From: Rhizomicrobium palustre
GTDB lineage: Bacteria; Pseudomonadota; Alphaproteobacteria; Micropepsales; Micropepsaceae
NCBI RefSeq assembly: GCF_011761565.1
Contig: NZ_JAASRM010000001.1
Coordinates: 1,550,139-1,614,138 of the forward strand
Length of the DNA: 64,000 nucleotides
Reading direction: 5' to 3'
How positions within the stretch are numbered: position 1 is the stretch's first letter; each line of letters opens with the position of its first letter. Positions 7,832 through 16,837 of the stretch are shown here, in pieces. A program made the position numbers and the translations under genes. The notes below the pieces were generated by a model. That model searched no databases and was not told where the DNA came from. It worked only from the letters and a program-made list of their open reading frames with translations.

Positions 7832-9337
7832 TCATTTGTATGTGGACATCACATCCTTGCGGAACTGCGCGCCGCTGTCGGTGCGCGAGTAGAACATGTG
7901 GCCGCCCGGATAGAGGTGCAGCGAGATGCGGTTCTCTTTGCCGTATGCCGGAAGGGAATCGATGATCAAGCGAGAGGCGAAGTAGGGGCAGGAAAGATCG
8001 TTCCAGCCATGCACGATGGTGACCGCCATTTTGGGATCGATGGCGATGGCGCGGCGCAGATCCTGCACCGGCTTATCTTCATCAAGCCCCTTGGAATCCC
8101 AGGCACTGTTCACCGCGCCTGAAAGCGCTTCGTAATGGCCTTCCGCCTTCCAGCCGACCTGATGGATCACGAAATCCGACATGGCGGAGGTGGTCGGCGC
8201 CAGCAGCGATTCCAGAATAGGATCATGGAAGCCCATGGACTGCGCCACTTCCGGATAGGCATCATAGGCGGTGACATTGGAATCATAGACCGAGCCAATC
8301 TTGCCTTCGGCGCGGCGCAGCTCGCGCAGATAAGTCCCGATGTCGACGCGGCCGTTCAAGCGGCGCACCAAAGCCGGATCAAGGCCCGTGAACTCCGCCA
8401 CTTTGGCCGCGAGGCGGTCTGTGGCTTCCTTGTTCTTGGCGCCCGCGAAGAAATCGACGGGGAACTGGGCGCGTGCGTAAGTTTCAGCAGCAGCCAGCGC
8501 GGCATCGTTCAAGGGCTTGCCCTCGCGTTCGAGTTTAGCCGCAGCCATCGAAGGCAGGTCAATCATAAGCGGAAGCGGCGAGAGGCCGTCGGCCCCACTG
8601 ACCGCAGGCGGATCGAGATAGGGCGAGACCATGGTGATGCCGTTCATACCGACACCCATCTTGGTCTGCAGCTCATAGGCGAGGCGCGGCAAACGATAGC
8701 CGCCATAGCTCTCGCCCACGAGATATTTGTGGCTGGTCATACGGCCATTCTGCTGCAGCCAATCATAAACCACGCGGCTTAAATAGCTGATATCCGCATC
8801 GGCATTGAAGAAGAGCTTCTTGGCCTTGTCGTCTTCAACCCGCGAGAGCGAATAGCCGGTGCCGACGGGATCGATGAAGACGAGATCGGTGAAATCGAGC
8901 CAGCTTGCCGGGTTATCCTTCAGCACGGTGGGATCAGACGGCGTATCGCCCTGATCGCCGAACTGGATGCGCTTAGGCCCGATGGCGCCGAGATTGAGAT
9001 AGACCGAGGCCGCCCCCGGCCCGCCATTGAAGGCGAAAGTGACAGGGCGGTTCGCACCCGGCACGGTATAGGCGGTATAAACCACCTCGCCGGTAATCTT
9101 GCCCTTGTCATCCTTGACCAGGATGGTGCCGACCGTGGCGGTGTACTCGATGCGCTTACCCGCGATCGTGGCCGATTGTTTGATCGACTTGGCGCCGGGC
9201 AGATAAGGCGTATCGGCGCCATCCTTCGTGATGATGGTTTTACCCGTGTCTTTTGCCTCGGGCGCGGCATCACCCAGGGCAGGCGCGGCCGCCGCCAAAA
9301 GCACGAGTAATCCAAGTGAAGTTCGGCGCAGCATCAT
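7832..9337 (-). CDS. S10 family serine carboxypeptidase-like protein, exported
   Basis: A 501-residue protein with a signal peptide (residues about 1-23, LLVLLAAAAPALG). The S10 catalytic triad is visible: Ser in VGESYGGYRL, Asp in HGWNDLSCPYF and His in LYPGGHMFYSR. The FNGGPGAASVYLNLGAIGP block forms the oxyanion region. Bacterial S10 peptidases act in the periplasm, cleaving C-terminal residues at acid pH. Start chosen at the double Met (9337) after AGGGGG. A terminator follows at 7774-7796. Confidence 0.92.
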   Translation of the reverse strand: MMLRRTSLGLLVLLAAAAPALGDAAPEAKDTGKTIITKDGADTPYLPGAKSIKQSATIAGKRIEYTATVGTILVKDDKGKITGEVVYTAYTVPGANRPVTFAFNGGPGAASVYLNLGAIGPKRIQFGDQGDTPSDPTVLKDNPASWLDFTDLVFIDPVGTGYSLSRVEDDKAKKLFFNADADISYLSRVVYDWLQQNGRMTSHKYLVGESYGGYRLPRLAYELQTKMGVGMNGITMVSPYLDPPAVSGADGLSPLPLMIDLPSMAAAKLEREGKPLNDAALAAAETYARAQFPVDFFAGAKNKEATDRLAAKVAEFTGLDPALVRRLNGRVDIGTYLRELRRAEGKIGSVYDSNVTAYDAYPEVAQSMGFHDPILESLLAPTTSAMSDFVIHQVGWKAEGHYEALSGAVNSAWDSKGLDEDKPVQDLRRAIAIDPKMAVTIVHGWNDLSCPYFASRLIIDSLPAYGKENRISLHLYPGGHMFYSRTDSGAQFRKDVMSTYK

Positions 9338-9466
9338 GGCCCCCTGAAAAAGCAAGGGGCCATCATAGGCGAGACAATTTGTAGCCCGCAACAGGCCGCA
9401 ATCCTCACAATCCCGTGGCCTAACGCTTGAACGCAAATGCGGGCGTAAAGGTTATTTCGCGGGCAT

Positions 9467-10135
9467 TCAAAGCTTCATTGAGAGTTCTACATCTTCGGCG
9501 AAGGGAAGCGAGAGATAGCCATTGGCTGGATCGCGCACTTTCTTCAGATACTCCGGGCTGTCATCGGCATTATCGGCGACGATTAAGGAGCCCGAAACAA
9601 AGTGCGGCTCAAGCAGTGCGAGAATTTGCGGATAAAGCGATTTGGCGCCATCCAAGAGCACGAGATCGATGCGCTGGGGAAGATCGCGGGACAGGGTTTC
9701 AAGCGCATCGCCTTCGCGGATCTCGACGAGATCGGCAAAGCCGGCGGCCTTGATGTTTTCGCGCGCCTTGGCGGCCTTGCTCGGCTCGAACTCACTGCCG
9801 ATGAGAACACCGCCGCCATTGTCGTGCAGCGCCGCCGCGAGATAGAGGGTGGAGATGCCGAAAGAAGTGCCAAACTCTACAATCGAAAGCGCGGTGGTGG
9901 CGCGCGCCAGAAGATAGAGAAGCCCGGCCGTCTCCTTAGACACAGCGAGATAATGCTCGCGCGCCATGCCATAGAGCGTGCGGTGGTCGGCCATGATGGC
10001 GGCGCGCTCCTCTTTGGTCAGTGTCTGAAAGGTTTCCTCGACTACGCTGCGGCTTTGATCGGCTTCCGCGAAGAGCCTTTCCAAAAGCGGGGCGAGCGGC
10101 GAGGTGAAAAGAGAAGATTTGGCGGGGATGTTCAT
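9467..10135 (-). CDS. Class I SAM-dependent O-methyltransferase
   Basis: A 222-residue protein with the methyltransferase motif I in SIVEFGTSFGISTLYLAAAL, an acidic residue in IGSEFEPSKAAKARENI and the metal/substrate region LVLLDGAKSLYP followed by VADNADDSPEY. This is the O-methyltransferase-3-like family that methylates small catechol-like molecules. It is divergent from the TetR gene at 10216 with an inverted repeat between them, so it is probably that regulator's target. The natural substrate is unknown. Confidence 0.86.
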   Translation of the reverse strand: MNIPAKSSLFTSPLAPLLERLFAEADQSRSVVEETFQTLTKEERAAIMADHRTLYGMAREHYLAVSKETAGLLYLLARATTALSIVEFGTSFGISTLYLAAALHDNGGGVLIGSEFEPSKAAKARENIKAAGFADLVEIREGDALETLSRDLPQRIDLVLLDGAKSLYPQILALLEPHFVSGSLIVADNADDSPEYLKKVRDPANGYLSLPFAEDVELSMKL

Positions 10136-10168
10136 GCAAGAACCTTTGGCTTGGTTTGTCCCGCATAA

Positions 10169-10203
10169 AATGCGAATGTTTAGTCAGGTTCACAATTCGC
10201 ATT
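10169..10203. promoter_or_regulatory. 9-bp inverted repeat between methyltransferase and TetR genes
   Basis: AATGCGAAT (10169-10177) and ATTCGCATT (10195-10203) are a perfect inverted repeat with a 17-base spacer in the 80-base divergent promoter region. TetR-family repressors typically bind such sites and control the divergent gene. Binding is inferred, not shown. Confidence 0.55.
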
Positions 10204-10215
10204 GGCCAAAGCCCG

Positions 10216-10839
10216 ATGGCAGCACAACAAAAGCCCAAGATTTCCGCGCGAAAACGCCCGCAACAAGACCGCTCCAAACACCTCGTCGCCGCGGTTCTGG
10301 AGGCCTCTATTCGCATTTTGAAACGCGATGGGGCAGGCGGGTTCACCATGGCGCGCATTGCCGAGGAGGCTGGGGTGAGCGTGGGCTCGCTCTACCAGTA
10401 TTTCCCGAACAAGCAGGCCGTGCTGTTTCGCTTGCAGACCGCCGAATGGGAAGAAAACAGCGCCTTTCTGGCAGCGATCCTGGTTGATGGCCGCCAAAGC
10501 TGGGAGGCCCGCCTCAAAGCAATGATCCGCCGCTTCTACTATTCCGAATGTGAGGAGGCGCCCTTCCGCAAGGCGCTGGACGATGCGGCGCCGCTTTATC
10601 ACCAAACGCCGGAAGCGATTGAGCATCACAAGGCGAACGCCAAGATCCTGAGCGATTTTCTGGCTGAAGCCTTGCCGCGCCTCGGACCTGCCAAGCGCGC
10701 TTTCGCCATAGATATGCTGAAAACCACGGTCAGTGCGATCGGCAACAAGGTTTCGGAACAGGAGCGGCCACCAGCTCAGATCGATGCGCTGGCCGCCGCG
10801 ACCGCCGATATGCTGATCGCCTGGTTGAAAGGGCTTTAG
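10216..10839 (+). CDS. TetR/AcrR family transcriptional regulator
   Basis: A 207-residue protein with the TetR DNA-binding helix-turn-helix: RILKRDGAGGFTMARIAEEAGVSVGSLYQYFPNKQAVLF, written here in parts as TMARIAEEAGVSVGSLYQYF. The C-terminal helical domain (from about residue 70) would bind an unknown ligand. Start at the ATG 10216. It is divergent from the O-methyltransferase and its 3' end overlaps the convergent coq7 by 4 bases. Likely an autoregulated repressor of the methyltransferase through the repeat at 10169-10203. Confidence 0.9.
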   Translation: MAAQQKPKISARKRPQQDRSKHLVAAVLEASIRILKRDGAGGFTMARIAEEAGVSVGSLYQYFPNKQAVLFRLQTAEWEENSAFLAAILVDGRQSWEARLKAMIRRFYYSECEEAPFRKALDDAAPLYHQTPEAIEHHKANAKILSDFLAEALPRLGPAKRAFAIDMLKTTVSAIGNKVSEQERPPAQIDALAAATADMLIAWLKGL

Positions 10840-11387
10840 ACCCGGGTCGAGAGCGCGATGGCGAGCTTGCAGCCAGTTTGAATCGCGGCGCTGAGCGCGG
10901 GATGGCCGACCGCTTTTTCGGAACCGAGTTCGATGGCGGCATCGTGATGTTCCACCTCTTCGGCGCGGAACTTCGCGATGGTGGCTTTAAGGTCCGCCTC
11001 ATCCTCACCCAAACGGTCGAGCTGGTCGCCGTAATGACGGTCGATTACCGCTTCCACTGCCTCGGTGCAGGTCATGGCGGCACGCTCCCCCATAAAGGCC
11101 GTAGCAGCGCCAAGCGCGAAACCAGCGACGCGCCAGATGGGTTCCAATGCGGTAGGACGCACGCCGCGTTCGCGCAAGAGCGCTTCAAAGCGCTTCAGAT
11201 GCTCGTCTTCCTGCGCCGCCATGTGACGGATCGCCATCGCCGCCGGGCTGGAGCGATCCCCCAGCACCGCGAGCTGACCCGCATAGATGCGCACGGCGCC
11301 ATATTCGCCCGCATGATCGACGCGGATCATGGCAGCCACATCATCGCCAACAGTGGGCCCGGGGGCGGCAGGACGGTTCCGGCGCAT
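10836..11387 (-). CDS. coq7: Demethoxyubiquinone hydroxylase, COQ7 family
   Basis: A 183-residue ferritin-like di-iron protein. The carboxylate/His ligands are visible in DHAGEYGAVRIYAGQ, AAQEDEHLKRF, CTEAVEAVIDRHY and RAEEVEHHDAAIE. It adds the C6 hydroxyl group in ubiquinone synthesis at the inner membrane surface. The ATG at 11387 has AAGGAG eight bases upstream, which decides the start. It is 13 bases downstream of dsbB on the same strand, giving a two-gene unit. Confidence 0.94.
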   Translation of the reverse strand: MRRNRPAAPGPTVGDDVAAMIRVDHAGEYGAVRIYAGQLAVLGDRSSPAAMAIRHMAAQEDEHLKRFEALLRERGVRPTALEPIWRVAGFALGAATAFMGERAAMTCTEAVEAVIDRHYGDQLDRLGEDEADLKATIAKFRAEEVEHHDAAIELGSEKAVGHPALSAAIQTGCKLAIALSTRV

Positions 11388-11400
11388 GATGGCTCCTTGC

Positions 11401-11898
11401 CTATTTCGCCCAAGCATAGGGAAGTTTGATCACCTTGGTCAAAAGCAGACCGCTGATCAGGGCGACACCTGTCGAGAACAGGAAATTGAAGCCCGCCAGC
11501 GAAAGACCGAACAAGCGGAAGGCCGGTGTATCGCAACGCACTACCGGCGCGTTGAGATCCATCTTCGCGGAGAGGACGAAGCGCGGCCCCGTGCAACTTT
11601 CCGGGCCCGCGACGATTTTCCACTCCACCAAGGCCTGATAGCCACCGATCAATGCGGTCGCGAGGATCATCACAATCGCGATCCATACGAGCAAGCGCAG
11701 CGCATCGCGGTCGATCACCCGCGTGTAATACAGGATCACGCCTCCCAATCCGGCCACAATGGCGCCATCATGCGGCCAACGCTGCCAGTGACACATCTCA
11801 CACGGCAACACGCCGAGCACATATTGAAAAAATAGCGCCCCCAGGATCATCGCAAGCGAATAGGAGCCGGCCAGTATCGCGACTTTGTCCTCACGCAA
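11401..11898 (-). CDS. dsbB: Disulfide bond formation protein B
   Basis: A 165-residue inner membrane protein with four predicted helices, the first periplasmic Cys pair in LPCEMCHWQRWPHD and a second pair spread over ESCTGPR and VVRCDTP. It reoxidises DsbA and passes electrons to ubiquinone; its neighbour coq7 belongs to ubiquinone synthesis. The frame begins at a TTG (11898) preceded by AAGGGAAA; no ATG fits better. Length is normal. Confidence 0.9.
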   Translation of the reverse strand: MREDKVAILAGSYSLAMILGALFFQYVLGVLPCEMCHWQRWPHDGAIVAGLGGVILYYTRVIDRDALRLLVWIAIVMILATALIGGYQALVEWKIVAGPESCTGPRFVLSAKMDLNAPVVRCDTPAFRLFGLSLAGFNFLFSTGVALISGLLLTKVIKLPYAWAK

Positions 11899-12086
11899 GG
11901 CACGTTTCCCTTTTTATGAAGATATGAAGATTCATGAAGAGAACATAGAATGATGGGTAAGAGATTTATCCCTTGACCCAGGATTCTATCTGAAATCGAA
12001 GCCTCGAGGCATTACAAAGTCAACATAGGTCCCGCACATTTTTCTTGCCAGACTCCCAGTGAACGCTAGAAAGAACAGGAAGAAGC

Positions 12087-12854
12087 GTGGACCGCGCGCT
12101 CTATCAGCAAAGGGTTTCAGGATCGTCGATGCCAAAGCGTGTGGCAAAAAGTATTGTGCGCCGCGAGCTTCTGAAGATCGATGGCCGTGATGTGGAATTG
12201 GGCGTGAAGCTTAATCCGCAAGCGCGTCGCCTGATCGTGAAAGTGCATCCTACCAGCGGCGAAGTGATCGTCATTGCGCCGTCCAAGCGCGCGCTGGATC
12301 GCGCGGTGGAGTTTGCCCGCGGTGAAGCTGATTGGATCGCCAAGCAGCTCGCCCAGGTGCCGAGTCGCGTGCTTCTCACTCCGGGCGCGCATTTTCCCTA
12401 TCGCGGTAAGGATTATGCGATTCAGCGCGGCGAAGAAGGCCCGGTTACCGTTGAGGAAGGCCAACATCTGATGCGGGTGTCTGGCCGTCTGGAACATGCC
12501 CCGCGACGTATCGTGGATTTTCTGAAAAAACAGGCGAAACGCGAGTTCGAGGCCAAGGCCTTTGACTATGCCGCAAAGATCGGCCTGAAGCCGTCGCGTA
12601 TCACGGTGCGCGATACCGCCAGCCGCTGGGGCTCCTGCTCCTCGACCCGCTCGCTCTCTTTCTCCTGGCGCCTCGTGATGGCGCCCACCTTCGTACTCGA
12701 TTACGTGGTGGCGCATGAAGTGGCGCATATGAAGGAAATGAACCACGGCGAGAATTTCTGGCGCATCGTGAAAAGCCTGGTCGGCGATGTGCGTCGCCCG
12801 CAGGCCTGGCTGCGCCAGCACGGCGCGGGCCTGCACCGCTATCGCGCGCGGTAA
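12087..12854 (+). CDS. YgjP-type (M48-like) metal-dependent hydrolase
   Basis: A 255-residue protein of the YgjP/DUF45 family. The metal site is VVAHEVAHMKEMNHGENFW (HExxH plus a downstream His), preceded by the conserved TASRWGSCSSTRSLSFSWRL block. These proteins resemble wss/SprT peptidases; the substrate is unknown. I chose the GTG at 12087 because AGGAAG lies just upstream; an ATG at 12129 would give a shorter product. It stands alone between divergent and convergent neighbours. Confidence 0.9.
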   Translation: MDRALYQQRVSGSSMPKRVAKSIVRRELLKIDGRDVELGVKLNPQARRLIVKVHPTSGEVIVIAPSKRALDRAVEFARGEADWIAKQLAQVPSRVLLTPGAHFPYRGKDYAIQRGEEGPVTVEEGQHLMRVSGRLEHAPRRIVDFLKKQAKREFEAKAFDYAAKIGLKPSRITVRDTASRWGSCSSTRSLSFSWRLVMAPTFVLDYVVAHEVAHMKEMNHGENFWRIVKSLVGDVRRPQAWLRQHGAGLHRYRAR

Positions 12855-12880
12855 AGCCTTTCTCGCTTAACTCCTAAAAC

Positions 12881-14857
12881 TTAGGTGCCAAACAAACGGT
12901 CCAGCAATTGCTGGAAATTATCCGGTTTTTTCGCCGGCTGTTTTTGCGCGGTTTGCGGCTGATCGGACTGTTCTTGTTGCGGCGCTTCCGGCGCTGGTGC
13001 CCCGATCTGCGCGCCTGGCAAAGGCCGCACGGGCAAGCCCGCTTCGGCGCTCGCCATGAAATCATGGAAAATCCGCGCCGGCAGCTTGCCGCCGGTGCCC
13101 TTGTTCATCGTCGAATTGTCGTCATTACCAATCCAGACGCCGCAGACAAGATCGGCAGAAAAGCCCATGAACCAAGCATCGCGATAATCCTGCGTGGTGC
13201 CGGTTTTGCCCGCCACGGGGCGGTCACCCAAATTCGCCGCCTTGCCGGTGCCGGTCAGAACCACTTCGCGCATCAACTCGGTCATTTGGGAGAGATTTTC
13301 CGGCGCTATCACCTGAGACGCATCAGATTGGGTTCGCTGCCACAGCACCTTGCCGGATTTGCTGCGAATACGAACAATGCCATGGGGCGAAACGCCAAGC
13401 CCGCCATTGGCAAAAGGCGCGTAAGCGGCGGTGAGCTCCAAAGGTGTGACCACGCTGGTGCCGAGCGCCAAGGAGGCGACAGCCTGCAACGGGGTTTCAA
13501 CGCCAAGCCGCTTGGCCGTGCGCGCCACCGCCTTGGGCGTGACCTCCTGGGTGAGCTGCACCGCGATGGAATTGGAGGAATGGGCGAAGGCTTCGCGCAA
13601 AGAAATATCGCCGCGATATTTGCCTTCGTAATCTTCCGGCTTCCAGCCGCGAATATCGACCGGCCCATCATGCATGACATCGCTGGGGCGGCGGCCATGT
13701 TCGAAGGCTGAGAGATAGACAAACGCCTTGAAGGCCGAGCCGGGCTGGCGCAGCGCATCGGTGGCGCGGTTATAGGGGCTTTGGGAATAGGAGGCACCGC
13801 CTACCATTGCCCGCACCGCGCCGTCTGGCGTCATAGCGACAAGCACGGCTTGTGAGGCGTTGAGCTTCTCGCCGTCTTCACGCAAACCCGCCGTGACAGC
13901 GCGCTCGGCAAGCTCCTGCACATCGAGATCGAAGCTGGTGTCGACGATCACCGCTTCCTGCGGATCGCCGATATAGCCGGTGATCTGTCCCATCACCCAA
14001 TCAGCGAAATAGCCTGAAGAGGGCGTGGCGGTGCCGCGTACGATGCGGGCGCGGGTGTGATCGGCATCGAGGCGCGTGGCCTCATCGATATAGCCTTCCT
14101 CTTGCATCGCCATCAGCACCACGCTGGCGCGATCATGCGAGGCATCCGGATCGGAAATTGGATTATAGCGCGCGGGCGCTTTCACCGAACCCGCCAGCAT
14201 GGCCGCTTCCGGCAGCGACAGCTCACTCGCATGCTTGCCGAAGAAACGCTCGGCGGCGGCTTCGATGCCATAGACGCCCGCACCGAAATAGACCCGATTC
14301 AGATAAAGGGTGAGGATCTGATCCTTGTTGTAGCGCGACTCCAGATAGGCCGCGAGCATGGCTTCCTGGATCTTGCGGCGGAAATTGCGGTCCGGCACCA
14401 GAAAGAGATTTTTGGCGAGCTGCTGTGTCAACGTCGAGCCGCCCTGCACCACATGGCCGCTTTTGGCGTTCTCCATCGCGGCGCGCACCAGCCCAATGGG
14501 GTCAACGCCTAGATGGGAACGGAAGCGGCGGTCCTCGATGGCGATGAAGGCGTTGGGGACGTAAGAGGGCAGGGTTGTGACCTCTACCAGCACGCCTTGG
14601 GTGAGGCCACGCCGGGCAATCAGGCGGCTCCGATCATCCAGGATGGTGACGTCACGGGATGGGCCGTTGGCCATCAGCGAATTGACGTCCGGCAATTCGG
14701 AGAGAAAGCGCGAAAAGAAAATCCCGCCGAAAATCACGCCCCAGGCCGCCAACAACATCAGCACATAAGGCCAGGATGGCGGCTTTTTCGGGCGCGGCGG
14801 CTCGACGGCCCGTTCGGCAATCTCGGCCGCGCCATCTGATTTGTTCTGCCGCACCAT
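12881..14857 (-). CDS. Penicillin-binding protein 1A-type transglycosylase/transpeptidase
   Basis: A 658-residue class A PBP. A single membrane helix spans residues about 30-50 and the glycosyltransferase-51 domain follows, with catalytic Glu in [13 protein letters not shown] (residue 108) and [12 protein letters not shown]. The transpeptidase has SxxK in PGSAFKAF, SxN in AHSSNSIAV and KTG in [10 protein letters not shown]. It polymerises and cross-links peptidoglycan at the outer face of the inner membrane. The Pro/Gln-rich tail (about 40 residues) is unstructured. It is shorter than E. coli PBP1a (850) because it lacks the OB-like insert. Confidence 0.95.
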   Translation of the reverse strand: MVRQNKSDGAAEIAERAVEPPRPKKPPSWPYVLMLLAAWGVIFGGIFFSRFLSELPDVNSLMANGPSRDVTILDDRSRLIARRGLTQGVLVEVTTLPSYVPNAFIAIEDRRFRSHLGVDPIGLVRAAMENAKSGHVVQGGSTLTQQLAKNLFLVPDRNFRRKIQEAMLAAYLESRYNKDQILTLYLNRVYFGAGVYGIEAAAERFFGKHASELSLPEAAMLAGSVKAPARYNPISDPDASHDRASVVLMAMQEEGYIDEATRLDADHTRARIVRGTATPSSGYFADWVMGQITGYIGDPQEAVIVDTSFDLDVQELAERAVTAGLREDGEKLNASQAVLVAMTPDGAVRAMVGGASYSQSPYNRATDALRQPGSAFKAFVYLSAFEHGRRPSDVMHDGPVDIRGWKPEDYEGKYRGDISLREAFAHSSNSIAVQLTQEVTPKAVARTAKRLGVETPLQAVASLALGTSVVTPLELTAAYAPFANGGLGVSPHGIVRIRSKSGKVLWQRTQSDASQVIAPENLSQMTELMREVVLTGTGKAANLGDRPVAGKTGTTQDYRDAWFMGFSADLVCGVWIGNDDNSTMNKGTGGKLPARIFHDFMASAEAGLPVRPLPGAQIGAPAPEAPQQEQSDQPQTAQKQPAKKPDNFQQLLDRLFGT

Positions 14858-14929
14858 GGACGACCTCTTGCCGGATGCAGTCTCACTCTCGAAGGGTTAA
14901 TAGCCGTTAAACAAATTTCTCTGCCGGTG

Positions 14930-14962
14930 AAACGAAAAAGGGCCGGAACACGCCCGGCCCTT
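14930..14962 (-). terminator. Rho-independent terminator after the DUF2807 gene
   Basis: A 9-bp perfect stem (AAGGGCCGG at 14938-14946, CCGGCCCTT at 14954-14962) with a 7-base loop. On the minus strand the hairpin is followed by TTTTCG/TTTC, fitting termination of the gene at 14990-15904. Confidence 0.75.
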
Positions 14963-14989
14963 CGAAAAATATACCACTGGCGCGGTTTT

Positions 14990-15904
14990 TCAGCCGCCAA
15001 TACTCAGCTTGGCCATGCCGTCATTGGTGAGCTTGCCGCGATAGGAGCGGATTTTCACGCTGCCCGAGCCCATGGCCTCGATCCGGGGATCAACCGCCAC
15101 GCCGCCGAAGGAGACATTGCCAGACCCCATGATCTCCACCTTGAAGGGATTGGCCTCGCCATTGGCGATAGAAACCGAGCCCGAGCCAGCGATGGAGGCG
15201 CTGGCAGGACCATTGACGCTTTGGGCCGAGAAATCGCCCGAACCGGCGATATCGACATTGATGCCGCCACCGCGGACATTGCCGACGGAAATGGAGCCCG
15301 AACCCGCGATATCGGCCTTCACCCGGCTCACATCGCCGACGCGGATATTGCCCGAACCCGCGGTATCGATATCTGCATCGCCCGCAACATTGCCGACAGA
15401 GAGCTTGCCAGAGCCCGCCATATCAAGCTTGGCCGTGGCGACATTGCCGACCACGCTATCGGTATGACCCTGAACCGAGAAGGCGAGCGGGCCCATGGTG
15501 TCGCCGATGCGGACATTGCCCGCCGAAACGTCGGCATCAATCGGCGTGCCGCGCGGCACTGCGATGCGGATTTGAATCTGATCGGGCCGGATGCGGCCGC
15601 CATGGGAGAAATCGAACCAGTGCTTCCAATCCCAGACCTGGCCCGAGCCTTCGGTCTGCACCTTGACCGTGCCGCCGCGCATCGAGACATGAACTTTGCT
15701 GACCCGGTCGGGATCGCCGCTCACCTGCACCGCAATCGGACCAGCATCCTTCACATCGACCTGAATATTGCCGACCAGATTTTCCAGCTTGAGGTTGCGG
15801 GCGTCGAAGGATTGCCAGGACCCGTTGACCCAGCCCGCCGCATTGGCAGGCAGGAAAAGCGCGAGGGCAACGGCGCCGCCGATCATGGCCGATTTGATGC
15901 GCAT
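14990..15904 (-). CDS. Secreted DUF2807 (head GIN domain) protein
   Basis: A 304-residue protein with a signal peptide (about residues 1-24, ending ANA). The rest is a beta-helix-like series of strands with the repeated pattern AGSGxIxVGNV, typical of the DUF2807 putative auto-transporter adhesin head domain. At least six near-copies of the SGSG-type turn occur between residues 160 and 290. The role is unknown; such proteins are secreted or surface-bound. Start at 15904 follows GGAGAT. A terminator follows, so it is transcribed alone. Confidence 0.85.
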   Translation of the reverse strand: MRIKSAMIGGAVALALFLPANAAGWVNGSWQSFDARNLKLENLVGNIQVDVKDAGPIAVQVSGDPDRVSKVHVSMRGGTVKVQTEGSGQVWDWKHWFDFSHGGRIRPDQIQIRIAVPRGTPIDADVSAGNVRIGDTMGPLAFSVQGHTDSVVGNVATAKLDMAGSGKLSVGNVAGDADIDTAGSGNIRVGDVSRVKADIAGSGSISVGNVRGGGINVDIAGSGDFSAQSVNGPASASIAGSGSVSIANGEANPFKVEIMGSGNVSFGGVAVDPRIEAMGSGSVKIRSYRGKLTNDGMAKLSIGG

Positions 15905-16081
15905 GGTGATCTCCACCCCGATAAAACTATCTGCAAGCTACAAATAGGCGGTTGCCACTCTTAAGCACAGACAGGCAATTTCGCAGAGCCCGCCTGCCCT
16001 CGTGGAAGAGCTATAAACTAGTGCCGCACGCGACGGGAAGATATCGAAAATACCGACCGGCTTCAGATACTTAGGCGTCTT

Positions 16082-16765
16082 TTACGGCATCAGCTTATAG
16101 CCGCCGCTTTCGGTCACCAGAATCCGCGCCTCGCCGGGATTTTCCTCGATCTTCTGGCGCAGACGATAGATGTGCGTCTCCAGCGTGTGGGTGGTGACGG
16201 CGGGGTTATAACCCCAAACCTCATTGAGCAGGGTTTCGCGCGGAACCGTGTCCCCCACCCGGTAGAGGAATTTCAGGATATTGGTTTCCTTTTCCGTCAG
16301 GCGGATTTTGCGCGCCTTGTCGTCCTGCAACAGCTTGGCGCTGGGCCGGAAGGTGTAGGGGCCGATCTTGTACATCGCCTCTTCACTGCGGTCGTGGCTG
16401 CGCAAATGGGCATGCAGGCGCGCCATCAAGACGGCAAAGCGGAAGGGTTTGGTGATGTAATCATTGGCGCCCGAGGAAAGGCCGCGGATAGTGTCCTCAT
16501 CGGTATCGACCGCCGTCAGCAGCACGATCGGGCAGGTGACGCCTTTTTCGCGCAGCTCGCGGCAGAGATCGCGGCCATCGCCATCCGGCAGGCCGACATC
16601 GAGGATCATGAACTCGTAAAGCCCTTCGCCCGCCGCCACACGCGCAGAGGCGAGATCGCCCGCCGTGACGACCTCATAAGTGCCTTCCTGGGCCAGCTGT
16701 TCGGCCAAAGAGGCGCTCAGCATGGCATCGTCTTCCACCAAGAGAATGCGCTTGGCGCTGGTCAT
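16082..16765 (-). CDS. OmpR/PhoB-family response regulator
   Basis: A 227-residue protein: receiver domain (residues 1-120) with LLVEDDAML acidic pocket, phospho-acceptor Asp in FMILDVGLPDGDG, the Thr in LLTAVDTDED and the Lys in ITKPFRF; then a winged-helix output domain with TLETHIYRLRQKIEENPG. No histidine kinase gene lies beside it, so it is an orphan in this window. The target genes are unknown. Start chosen at ATG 16765 after AAGGAAAAG; the longer frame runs into the divergent ribA region. Confidence 0.92.
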   Translation of the reverse strand: MTSAKRILLVEDDAMLSASLAEQLAQEGTYEVVTAGDLASARVAAGEGLYEFMILDVGLPDGDGRDLCRELREKGVTCPIVLLTAVDTDEDTIRGLSSGANDYITKPFRFAVLMARLHAHLRSHDRSEEAMYKIGPYTFRPSAKLLQDDKARKIRLTEKETNILKFLYRVGDTVPRETLLNEVWGYNPAVTTHTLETHIYRLRQKIEENPGEARILVTESGGYKLMP

Positions 16766-16837
16766 GGTCTTTTCCTTGGGGTGGCGAAGCAGCCAGAGTC
16801 TATCCGGTTTCCGCCCCCCGGTGTATGGGTGGGCATC

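Noticed and set aside
14897..14910. Possible CtrA site TTAA-N6-TTAA before PBP1A
   Set aside because: The spacer is 6 bases instead of the usual 7, and the flanking bases do not match, so it is below what I would report.
15050..15470. Repeated short DNA blocks that could suggest a CRISPR or tandem array
   Set aside because: They are coding repeats (the AGSG pattern of the DUF2807 protein), with irregular spacing and drift.
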